Assembly (NCBI GenBank): GCA_964035015.1
Contig: CAXIUP010000120.1
Span: 62,001 to 126,000 of the forward strand
From: Corallium rubrum
Taxonomy: Eukaryota; Cnidaria; Anthozoa; Scleralcyonacea; Coralliidae
Length of the DNA stretch: 64,000 nt
Direction of reading: 5' to 3'
This document shows positions 1 to 10,299 of this stretch, piece by piece. Position 1 is the first letter of the stretch. Each line of letters begins with the position of its first letter. Under the pieces are notes generated by a model that saw only the letters and a list, made by a program, of their open reading frames with translations, searched no databases and was not told the DNA's origin. The translations under genes were made by a program, and so were the position numbers.

Positions 1-841
1 ACGTACATGCAATTTGTCAGAGCAAATCCTTCTGGCGTATGTGATCTAAGTTGTAGAAAGAAACTTCCTACGCACATAACGTCATAAAATGGTCAACATA
101 CATCCCTCGCAAAATTTCGATTCCGTTGACTATACGTAGCTTGGCAGAGACCTGGACATGACGCACAGTAACCCATGTCAGGATTAGTGAGCTGCCTCAC
201 TGACGCTCGGCAACAATTATGCAGAAACATTACCAACAATGTTGTCATCCGAGAACCACTTTCAGCTGTACTAATGCACAATATTATAAGCAAATAATAG
301 CCAGTTGGATAATAGGGTATTAAAATTCGCGTTTAAATTTTGCGATATCTTATTTTTTCGGGATTTCACTTCACGTTTTCTTTTTCAATGGCAAATTTAA
401 ATAAAGTACTAATAAAGGTACTAAATAAGTTATTGTATTATTAATTACAACTGGTTTCGATTTGGTGTTCATAAAAAATCACAGTCGCAAATTTTCCGAC
501 ATACCTTTTTATCTTTCTAGGCACTCGATCTGTTTTATTTCATCTTGACTCTACATGGAACCGAAACTAATCCGCTAGCCAAGAATGCCAGATTATTTCC
601 CAAATCTGCAGGAAAAGGTAGGACATGTCATGTACAAGAGTTTTTAACTTGCTAGCGCGGCATGCTCTTCAACGATACGATGTTCTTCAGCTAACCTAAA
701 ATCAGAAATCATGCATGTTTTATAGAAGATTGCAATTCGCAACCGATTACGCAAAACAAATGCAATAAATACAATAAATACAAGTAAAATAGATGACTGC
801 TAATTCCTTGATCAGTCTGTACACGTAGCACAGATCTTATT
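1..841. other. Unassigned AT-rich sequence
   Basis: I see no convincing coding region, RNA gene or repeat here. The only open frame of note (93-293, minus) has no recognisable motif. Confidence 0.5.
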
Positions 842-1140
842 TTGTGTTATTTTATTTTATTCTATTCTATTCTATTCTATTCTATTCTATTCTATTCTAT
901 TCTATTCTATTCTATTCTATTCTATTCTATTCTATTCTATTCTATTCTATTCTATTTTATTCTATTCTATTCTATTCTATTCTATTCTATTCTATTCTAC
1001 CCTACCCTACCCTACCCTACCCTACCCTATCCCATCCTACCCTACCCTACCCTACCCTACCCTACCCTACCCTACCCTACCTTACCTTACCTTACCCTAC
1101 GCTACGCTACGCTATGTTATTTTATGGTTTGTTGTGTTTT
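842..1140. repeat. Pentanucleotide microsatellite (TTCTA)n then (CCCTA)n
   Basis: A TTCTA array runs to about 1000 and grades through CCCTA (about 1000-1080) into CTTAC/GCTAC variants. The smooth change of unit suggests slippage plus point mutation in one array. Long 'open frames' of Ile/Leu/Phe/Tyr across it are artefacts of the period-5 sequence. Confidence 0.95.
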
Positions 1141-1161
1141 GTTGGGTTGTTGTTTTTTTTT

Positions 1162-1179
1162 GGGGGGGGGGGGGGGGGG
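1162..1179. repeat. Poly-G run of about 18 bases
   Basis: An uninterrupted G run lies in a GT-rich stretch (1130-1215) between the two pentanucleotide arrays. Its exact length is prone to sequencing error. Confidence 0.9.
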
Positions 1180-1214
1180 TGTTTGTTTTTTGTTGTTTTT
1201 CTATTATATGTTTT

Positions 1215-1761
1215 TTATTTTATTTTATTTTATTTTATTTTATTTTATTTTATTTTATTTTATTTTATTTTATTTTATTTTATTTTATTTTATTTTATTT
1301 TATTTTATTTTATTTTATTTTATTTTATTTTATTTTATTTTATTTTATTTTATTTTATTTTATTTTATTTTATTTTACTTTATTTTACTTTATTTTATTT
1401 TATTTTATTTTATTTTATTTTATTTTATTTTATTTTATTTTATTTTATTTTATTTTATTTTATTTTATTTTATTTTATTTTATTTTATTTTATTTTATTT
1501 TATTTTATTTTATTTTATTTTATTTTATTTTATTTTATTTTATTTTATTTTATTTTATTTTATTTTACTTTTGTTTTATTTTATTTTATTTTATTTTATT
1601 TTATTTTATTTTATTTTATTTTATTTTATTTTATTTTATTTTATTTTACTTTATTTTATTTTATTTTATTTTATTTTATTTTATTTTATTTTATTTTATT
1701 TTATTTCATTTCATTTCATTTCATTTCATTTCATTTTATTTTATTTTATTTTATTTTATTT
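1215..1761. repeat. Pentanucleotide microsatellite (TTTTA)n
   Basis: About 550 bp of nearly perfect TTTTA, with a few TTTTAC and TTTCA variants near 1375-1390, 1565 and 1706-1734. The array resumes at 3451-3467, beyond the Helitron-like element at 1762-3450, so it was the insertion target. Confidence 0.95.
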
Positions 1762-3450
1762 TCCCCGAGCCCGGGCGAAGGGCCGAAGGCCCGGAGCCCG
1801 GTGAGGGTGCTAATCTCGACGTGCGTGGAGTCCACTTTACACGCGAGATGAAAAGCTGAAAGTAATTCTGAAACCTGTTTGTATATATATATATATATAT
1901 TTAGCATATACCTCGCAGGTGAATAGTGCTTTTTACGCAATCTGATTGGTTCCTCTAGCTCGGGATATCCTGCACTATTCACCTGCGGGCAAAACAAAAT
2001 GGCGGACAGTTTTGCTTTGTTTACCGAAGCAGGAGATTTTATTGATAAACAAGGCTCATGTTGTAGAATAACGAGAAAACTCAACAAAATTAAGTAGAAG
2101 AGTGTCCACAGGTATGTTTCTTTACAATTTTCTAGCCATTAATATATTCAAAAGTTGTGAAAACTGTTTTGTCGACAAATATCGAGTACGCCAAGTGCCG
2201 TTATATATAGTGCCCAAGTTGCTAGCGGCCGTGTCTTGTATAAAATACCGAAAAATATAAGATCTAGAATGTTAAACTTGTTATTTCATTTATGAGGTAT
2301 ATGCTAAAACAATTATTCACCTCAGTGTCGGTGAATAGTGTGGATATTCACCTCGCCGAAGCGGCTCGGTGAATATCCAGCACTATTCACCTCCACTTCG
2401 GTGAATAATTGTTAAATATATATATATATATGTTATCAAATCCACAACTTGCGCAGTTCGAATAGCAGGGTACTAGTAACTAACCTGTTAAATTATTCAA
2501 ATTATTTAAATTTACGTCGGCAAATTATAATTTATAAGTTCGGTTGGATTACGAAATAGTTTTTCAACGATCATGACGAAAGAAATCTTTGCCAGAAAAA
2601 ATAGTTTCCGCTAAAATGTACATTAATATTACTATGGAAAAAGACCAAAGGAAGAAGGCTAAGAAGAGATGTGGCAGCGAGAAAAAGACAACAATAAATA
2701 CGACTTAAAACCACTGAAAAAAGCCTAAAAATTAATACGATAAAGACCGAAAACGATGCCAACCGAAATGTAACTGAAAGAAGAAGGATGTGTCATGAAA
2801 CTGTTCAAAGAAGGTAAAGAATTTTGCTCTGGTGTATCCTACATAACTCGAAAAGGAACGATGAAGAAATTTTGAAACAAACGGCTTTTTAGATCATGAA
2901 GAGAACTGAATGATGCCTTGTTATATTTATTTGTCAACAACGAAAAAAGTAAGAAACCGCGAACGAAGAAAACAATCCGAAAAGAGTAGACTGAATTGGC
3001 CGTGTTTGTGGTCACAAAAGCAGAAGAAAGTTTAACGGTAGGAGATTCGTATTTACCAGTTTAGCTGAGTTAAAACGGAAGAAATCTTGAAAACGAAAAT
3101 TAACATGAATAATATATTGTCTGGAGTTGTCTTTGAACGCTAGGACGTTGGAAGACGTTGGCATGGTGTCTTTTCTTGGTCAATGTTTATATCTATTTTT
3201 GAAAATATGAATGAAAATATGTCATTTGGTTCATCTCGTTTTTGTTTTTTTTAATATTGACTTTGCATGTTCTTTCGGTGTCAATACATGACTACAGATG
3301 AACCTTGCTAACTAATCAGTTTCTGGGATGTTGTTTTCTGATCTGTGTGTCCTTATTATACAACAAAAAACAGAAATTAGGGGAGGGGGGAGTGGGGTTA
3401 AAAAATGCATATAGAGCGGGCGAGGGGTAGCTGCGTTCATGTATTTCTAG
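1762..3450 (+). mobile_element. Non-autonomous Helitron-like element, copy 1
   Basis: It begins TCCCCGAGCCCGGGCGA and ends GTATTTCTAG followed by T, the same ends as the copies at 34075-35263 and 35508-45477. Helitrons classically begin TC and end CTRR before T, and make no target duplication. Outside the insertion at 1901-2413 it matches 34075-35263 along its length (e.g. around 2435-3300) with scattered substitutions. It contains no ORF of note. I could not find a clear 3' subterminal hairpin, and the 5' flanking base is T rather than the canonical A, so a Helentron-type relative is possible. Confidence 0.7.
1901..2413. mobile_element. MITE-like foldback inserted in the AT tract of Helitron copy 1
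   Basis: TTAGCATATACCTC at 1901-1914 is inverted at 2294-2307. A second inverted pair, AACAATTATTCACC and its complement, lies at 2308-2321 and 2400-2413, with GGTGAATA-type palindromes between. The block is missing from the sister copy at 34075. It lies in a (TA)n tract, so a TA target duplication cannot be verified. A short ORF opens at ATGGCGGACAG (1999) for about 32 codons and is followed by a good splice donor (CACAG/GTATGT near 2113). It may be a captured first exon; its identity is unknown. Confidence 0.55.
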
Positions 3451-3467
3451 TATTTTATTTTATTTTA

Positions 3468-6400
3468 TTAAAGTGCCTATCTCAGGGTTGGGGATTTTAC
3501 ATATTTAGGATATTTGGAACATTTTAAGAAGATTTGTAATATATCTTCTTTTCCTAAAATTTCATCTTCATAGACTTTTTTGCTGTTAAAGTTGGCGATT
3601 TTGACAATGGCCGTGAAAAAAATTTACTGGGTTCTAGTCGCCGAAAGTGACGTAGAAGCAGGGAGACCTTCTCAGACAGTATCAGTGTTTACATTGGGAG
3701 ATTTTGGGTCACCTTGGATTTTCTTGGCTTTATTCAGGTTATTTTGTCGGGAATTCTTTTAAAAATTATGCCAAACAGGTGCGTAGTGTTTTTACTCTCG
3801 AATGAGCCCAGTTGATACGCTAGAATAGCGCTGTATGCTATTTCTTTTTTTGCAACAATAACGATGTACTATCTCGACTCACGGAAGGCGAAGAAGACAA
3901 GGGTAGCTTAGTATGAAAGGAAGGCCGATTTCGTCAAGGGTAAAGGTATGAAATGAACGCCGATATCCACTTCTGTGACCTGTTCGTTATTCGAAGTAGT
4001 TTCAACGGGAATATTTGATACTAATACGATTCACAGCAGTTTATCACGAGGAAACCCCGTCGGTGTGTTGATTACAAAAAGGAAACAATAGATTACAACA
4101 ATAGAGCGTGAGAACTTGTGCATGTCATCAGTCTCATATTTCTTTTTATCGAAGTATTGTTTGCGTCCGATCTTTGATCAAGAACATATCGAAATATACC
4201 TGACTTGGTAATGTCGTGTACCTCTGGTTCTAACACTGATAGCTAAAATGACTAGACTAGGATGTAAACATACCGGGATACGTAATCGAGATCGAAGACG
4301 AAGTAAACTGTCTTCCAGTGTGGCCATACCTGAAGACGAATCATCTGAATGCATTGTCAAGCCGTATGAAGACGAGTTGATTGCCGATGAAATTTGGATC
4401 GTAAATCATAATGAGCATATGCGACTTGAAAAAGGTCTTTAGTACGGCGGCTACAAATTCGCTTTGAGGGGCACGATAAGGTAAATGATTGGTAAGTTTA
4501 ATGTCTTTAATTGAAAGTTGCTTTTATCGGTGAATTTATGTTTACGTTTTATCTGCAATGTTGTATACACGCATTTGCTAAAACAAGACATTTTGTATGC
4601 TGTCAAAGCCAAATGATTCGCATGTTTAATTCTATTCGATATTTCTCTGACACTGAACTGCTTGCGAATGCGAAGGAATGTCAGTAAATCAAAGCTTGCA
4701 TTGAAACTGTGAATAACAGTGATCAAGTTCTTTGTTTGCCTGGAAATCTGATCATTGCGTCTAGCGGGACACTTACATCGTAATATGGACAAAATAAAGG
4801 ATCAAATAAAAGATCAGTACAGAAAAAAGTTCAAATTTCCACTTTTGAAATTTGAACTTGCAGGCGACAGTACATGCAGAGTAAATTTCTTCAAGTTTGA
4901 AGATGAAATCGCACATTTGTTGTTGTTTGTCACATTGGACGAGCACTGGATTGTGGCAATTTTGAGGAACGAAGCAATTCTATTAGCCTAGGTGAATTGT
5001 GCGCAGCTGGCTTAGTCGCAAGTGGAAATCGGAAAGCGAAAGATTATTCTATTAATCAATACTGACAGTATCTACCTTGCTTTCTGTATCTTCTATTTTA
5101 TACTTTGCCTCGCAAATTCTTCGATATTTGCAGCCCGCTAGGCGCAGTGACCATGCAGATATATAACAAATATAAACATGCGAATCATTTGGCTTTGACA
5201 GCAGCCAGTATACAACATTCGATAAAACGTAAACATAAATTCACTGATCTTGAAAACTTTATAACTTACAAATCGTTCACCTTGTGTCCCGCAAAGCGAA
5301 TTTATAGCCATCGTAGAAGATATTTTTCAAGTCGCATTTGCTCATTAAATTTGCGATCCTAAATTCATCGCATTCGCAAGCAGTTCAGTGTCAGAGAAAT
5401 ATCGAATAGAATTAAACATGCGAATCATTTGGTTTGACAGCATACAAAAATTTTTGTTTGAGCAAATGCGTGTATATACAACATTGCAGATAAAACGTAA
5501 ACATAAATTCACTGATAAAAGCAAGTTTCAATTAAAGACATAAACTTACCAATCATTTACCTTATCGTGCCCCTCAAAAGCGAATTTGTACCCGTCGTAC
5601 TAAAGACCTTTTGCAAGTCGCAGTTGCTCCACACTGGAAGACAGTTTTACTTCGTCTTCGATCTCGATTAGGTATCCCGGAATAATGTTTACATCCTAGT
5701 CTAGTCATTTTAGCTATCAGTGTTAGAACCAGAGGTACACGACATTACCTAGTCAAGTATATTTCGATATATTCTTGATCAAAGATCGAACTCAAACAAT
5801 ACTTCGATAAAAAGAAATATGAGACTGATGGCATGCACAAGTTCTCACGCTCTATTGTTCGTTCTGTAATCGACACACCGACGGGGTTTCCTCGTGATAA
5901 ACTGCTGTGAATCGTCTTAGTACCAAATATTCCGGTTGAAACTACTTCGAATAACGAACAGGTCACAGAAGTAGATATCGGCGTTCATTTCACACCTTTA
6001 TCCTTGACGAAATCGCCGTTCCTTTCATACTAAGCTACCCTTGTCTTCTTCGCCTTCCGTGAGTCGAGATAGTACATCGTTATTATCGCAAAAAAAGAAA
6101 TAGCATCGTTATTGTCGCAAAAATAGAAACAGCGCTATTCTAGCGTATCAACTGGGTTCATTCGAGAGTAAAAACACTACGCACCTGTTTGGCATAATTT
6201 TTAAAAGAATTCCCGACAAAATAACCTGAATAAAGCCAAGAAAATCCAAGGTGACCCGTAAACTCCCGATGTAAACACTGTTACTGTCTGAGAAGGTGTC
6301 CCTGCTTCTACGTCACTTCCGGCGACTAGAATCCAGTAAAAAATTTTCACGGCCATCGTCAAAATCGCCAACTTTAAAAGCAAAAAAGTCCATGAAGATG

Positions 6401-6495
6401 AAATTTTAGGAAAAGAAGATATATTACAAATCTTCTTAAAATGTTCCAAATATCCTAAATATGTAAAATCCCCATCCCTGAGATAGGCACTTTAA
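3468..6495. mobile_element. 3.0 kb foldback element with ~1.1-1.2 kb inverted arms, TTAA at both ends
   Basis: The left arm (about 3468-4690) reappears inverted at about 5365-6495. Matching landmarks include TTAAAGTGCC 3468-3477 with GGCACTTTAA 6486-6495, and the segment at 3590-3770 with 6190-6370. The left arm has about 100 bp (near 4327-4425) absent from the right. The centre (about 4691-5364) holds a diverged extra copy of part of the arm (5180-5350 resembles 5415-5600 in direct orientation). TTAA at both termini is what piggyBac or Kolobok transposons duplicate, but the left TTAA abuts a TTTTA array and could be coincidental. I recognise no transposase; ORFs of 60-80 codons in the arms and centre have no known motif. 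Confidence 0.75.
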
Positions 6496-6516
6496 ACTTT
6501 GCCTACAACTTACAGA

Positions 6517-6518
<2 letters not shown>

Positions 6519-6567
<49 letters not shown>
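6519..6567. repeat. (AT)n microsatellite
   Basis: About 48 bp of alternating AT immediately right of the 3 kb foldback. Confidence 0.95.
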
Positions 6568-6570
<3 letters not shown>

Positions 6571-6589
6571 GTAACGATGTCTTATATCG

Positions 6590-6937
6590 ATGTTTCAAAC
6601 AGTGCTCGATATCTCGGGGGATAGAGCGATTTATATGTGTAAGATAACTAAAGGGTGTTCGTTGTTACTCAGGATTTTCACGCCCCACGCGAGATATTCG
6701 AAAGAAACGGCCCTATCAAGCTATATTTGGAAACTGAAGATGGATAAACGTGATCACTCCGTGAAATGGTCAATTTTGAAGTGCGAAAGACCCTACAAAA
6801 GCGGGGATAAAAGATGCAATTTGTGCCTCGAAGAAAAAATGTGTATAATGAAAGCCGATTCTAAAGACCTCCTAAGCAAAAGAACTGAAATATTTGCAAA
6901 ATACCGCCACCGAAACAGATACTGGCTACGAACATAG
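6590..6937 (+). pseudogene. Penelope-like element endonuclease (GIY-YIG) C-terminal fragment
   Basis: A 115-codon open frame whose second half reads like the tail of Penelope-like or related GIY-YIG retroelement proteins. It has an 'SSYIWKLK' helix, a 'VKWSILK' segment, a Cys pair in 'KRCNLCLEEK' and the ending 'LLSKRTEIFAKYRHRNRY'. The catalytic GIY and YIG motifs and any RT domain are absent upstream, so this is a 5'-truncated relic. The family assignment comes from remembered patterns, not a search. Confidence 0.55.
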
Positions 6938-9900
6938 GCAACTATTGTCTGATTGGTCAGTTTGTTTAGTAGTAAACTAGTAAAAAATCCCCTTGTTCCA
7001 CGCGCGGCCGAAAAATGAGGTGTCTAGTTTTTGAAATTTCGAACTTGTTTTTGGATGGGCGGTCGCTGAAGAATTATTTTGTTGTGTCTTATAAAATCAG
7101 TTTAAACGGACGACTATATTGGTTTACTTCGCACTTGATGAGTGTTATTTATATTGGAGGGTTTTAACTGGTGTAGAACCAGCACGACGTTCATACGACT
7201 CCCGCGCCTTCAATTTGGTGAGGCGTCAACGAAGAGTTTCATTTGTTCAGTACGGCTTCATTTACAAAAGAATCAACATCTAACTAATATATGCAGTGGA
7301 CATGGTTGACAAAGTGTTAATTGACCGTAGACATCAATAAACTTTATCAAAATGTTACGGAGATCAACAACAGTTTGATTGTATTGAAGACCAATTAAAT
7401 GCGCGAGGACGAAGAGAAACTCCAGTAAATAACACTGAACCAAAGGGAAATTTGGCTTGGTATTTGATGAGTGGCTTTGAGATTTTCGGCACATAAACGT
7501 GAAAGGTAGGGTTCTTTTTTTGCCTTGTTGATTTGGATTTAGGTACTCCATTACCAAGTAATCGTAATAGTTGCTTTTCCAACAATGTCTGCGGAATATA
7601 TTTCATTCTCGCATCCGTCGTAGTTTAAACCGCCACACAAATGTTTCCGAGTCGTCTGACGGGAATTCCGTTTGTAGAGTAAAAACTTAAAACAAATTAT
7701 TTCAGAAAATAGTGTTCGTTTCTCTTTCCACCTTGCACCTGAAATATGATGTCATTAAAAGCCGCGAAAGCTAAAATTTAACCACCAATCTAAGCAGACA
7801 TTCACTGCTCACTTTCGGACAGGAATATCAAAAGATAACTTGGTGTCACATTACAAAACAAATTGCAAGTGTTGTGATGTATAATTGAGATTTATCACAA
7901 AAATTGTTGAGAGGTATAATCCACTAGGATCATTTTCCCATCAGTTTTTATTTTATTGACAACCAAAAAAAGGTTAGGAGAAATTCCCGCATTGAAATGC
8001 GATTTGGTCTTTTGACATTTTGGAGACAATTGACTCGTCTGACGAGAAATGGCTTCTGGACATTGTAACCTGAAAATTCTTGTTTTAAATAATGCGTTTG
8101 GTTCTTTCATTGACCTTGCACTGCTCTTGTAGTCAAGGCGTTTTCTTTGATAACTCTTGTGTTCGAACACGGATTATTCCAACAGTCGAATACACAACAG
8201 TATATCGAAGGAGACTTTTCTTCGATAGGAGTGCAAAATGTCTGCGCAGGAAACGGTAGAAATGCTGAACACAATGAATGCCGTGATAAATTTTATGTAA
8301 ATGTTTGGTACTCGGGTGTTCATACCAGCTCAGAAACAACACGGTACTTTTTTTATTCCTTTATAGTAATCAAATTTACTAACTACTTACAAAAAAGTGA
8401 AATTTGAAAAGGTTGAAAGAACCTCGTACCGGACCCAGCCGAGGCCATCGACGGAACCCAACCTCAACAAACTTTACACTAGCTGGAAGACTATGTTGTA
8501 TCTTACTGAGTATTATCTTCTGCTTAACACGTTTCTCATAATTCTCAACCTAATCACTAATATTTACTGAAAACCAAACTGTTTTAACTTTTTTTTTCCC
8601 GATGTGACCGAGTTGTATAATAAAGTTAATGAAATGACAAATACTAGTAAAGTTTGTGTACAATTAAACTTTTTTTATTGTATAAAAGAGTAAGATATTT
8701 GTATAGTCATCCAGCACTTATTTATCTTATACAACATTGATATATTAATATACATTACAGTGTATATAATATGTACATCTAAAGAATAGCTAAAGAAGAA
8801 TAATGTGTATACCAATACATTTAATAAATTCAGAAGCATTTTAATATTTGCCTTACCCAACCTAAACTTACGTATTAATTTCATTTTTAAAAAATAGTAT
8901 ATTTTAATTATTTTTTACATGAATCAAAAGCTCACTCTTACCCCTGTTCCCTTAACTAACTTCTGATAACAGTATTAATGGCCACATTGATCCTTATTTA
9001 GCTAGACTGTTTATCGTGCAACAACTGTACTTTACCTGCTCACATACATAACTCATATACTGTATATACAGTGTATATTAACCCAACCACTTACTATCCA
9101 TCTAGAAATAAAAGTAAGAAAACCTATTCTGGGTTCTGACTAATCCTATTATCCTAAACTCTGCAGCAGTAATTTAGTAAAAACTACATTGCAGGCTAAG
9201 TAAATGTGTTATGCATGTGGTGTGGTAAAGTACAGTTGTTATACCTGAAAAAAAAATAATTGGAAAACAGGAATGGGGTGGGCATGTGTAAATAATTAAA
9301 AGACAACTAAACCATATGTAGCATAATAGTAAAAGTACTGTAAAATGACTGCATGTATTTATAAATTCATGCTGTTCCGAAATATGTGAAAAATACTGGT
9401 AAATTGAAGCCAATTTAGGGAAATAAAATTGTAAGCTAGATGATTTTAAATATCACAAAATGAAATCATCTTGTACTAGCCAATCCTATAAAATTAACAA
9501 CAAATATTTTGATGAAAAAATTTTTATACCAAAAATCAGCATATGAAAAATAAGTCTGGCAGCACGTCTGCCAGAAAAGGTTTTATTAATTTTGTTTGCA
9601 GGGATTTTTTCTCTCATTTTAAATGTTTTATTTTAAGTGCAAAAATTGTAAAATATCATATTTATATATAATGGGTGGTTTAGTTTATCTTTTAACTAAA
9701 GCACATCTACTATAACCAATTAGAAATGCAACTTAAGCTATACATTTGATAAGGAATATACTGTACTGTACATATCAAACCACCAGTGCCATATTATCCC
9801 ACTAAATTGTTTGTTTTATAACACTACAAAACCGTTTTAATGCAATATTGTTGGAAACATGAAAAGGCTTTTCAATAATACTGATTGTGCGAAACATTAC

Positions 9901-10299
9901 AATGTAGAAATAAAGTTTAACAAACTTTTAACAAATTCAAAGTTCATCATGATTTTGAGGCAAACCTCTAAGTTAATAAATTTTTTTTCTCTTTCTTTTG
10001 CCAATTCCAGGGTGCATTGCCCATTCACCAAAAGTAGAAAAATTACAATTATAATGTACTAACAATCTTCATTTTGAGTAAAATTTCAATTGTTAAATTT
10101 TGTGTTTATGGTGGTCACCAAGTTGGTGATAAAAGTGTCAAAATTTTGGTCACTATGCTACTTAAAATGGCTGCAATTTAGAGTGTTGAAAGATCAATTT
10201 AATATGGATAGATTGAAGGTACAGTGATTTAATATTTGCTGTAAATTAGTTGTTTACATTTACTTAGAATTTTATTTAGAATAATTCAAGCCTATTAAA
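6938..10299. other. 3.4 kb without a recognisable gene
   Basis: AT-rich sequence with only short ORFs (60-94 codons on both strands, e.g. 7273-7606 minus and 7895-8407 both strands) that show no motif I recognise. The part next to 10300 is probably 3' UTR or flank of the minus-strand gene at 10300-14085. No tRNA, rRNA or clear TE ends seen. Confidence 0.45.

Noticed and set aside
1000..1100. Telomere-like CCCTA repeats
   Set aside because: The unit is a pentamer grading from TTCTA, not the TTAGGG hexamer expected in animals.
842..1859. Long ORFs rich in Phe, Ile, Leu and Tyr (up to 335 codons)
   Set aside because: Pure consequence of period-5 TTTTA/TTCTA arrays, open in several frames.
7273..8407. 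Cluster of 60-94 codon ORFs on both strands
   Set aside because: No motif, no splice-consistent chain and no repeated copy; kept as unassigned sequence.
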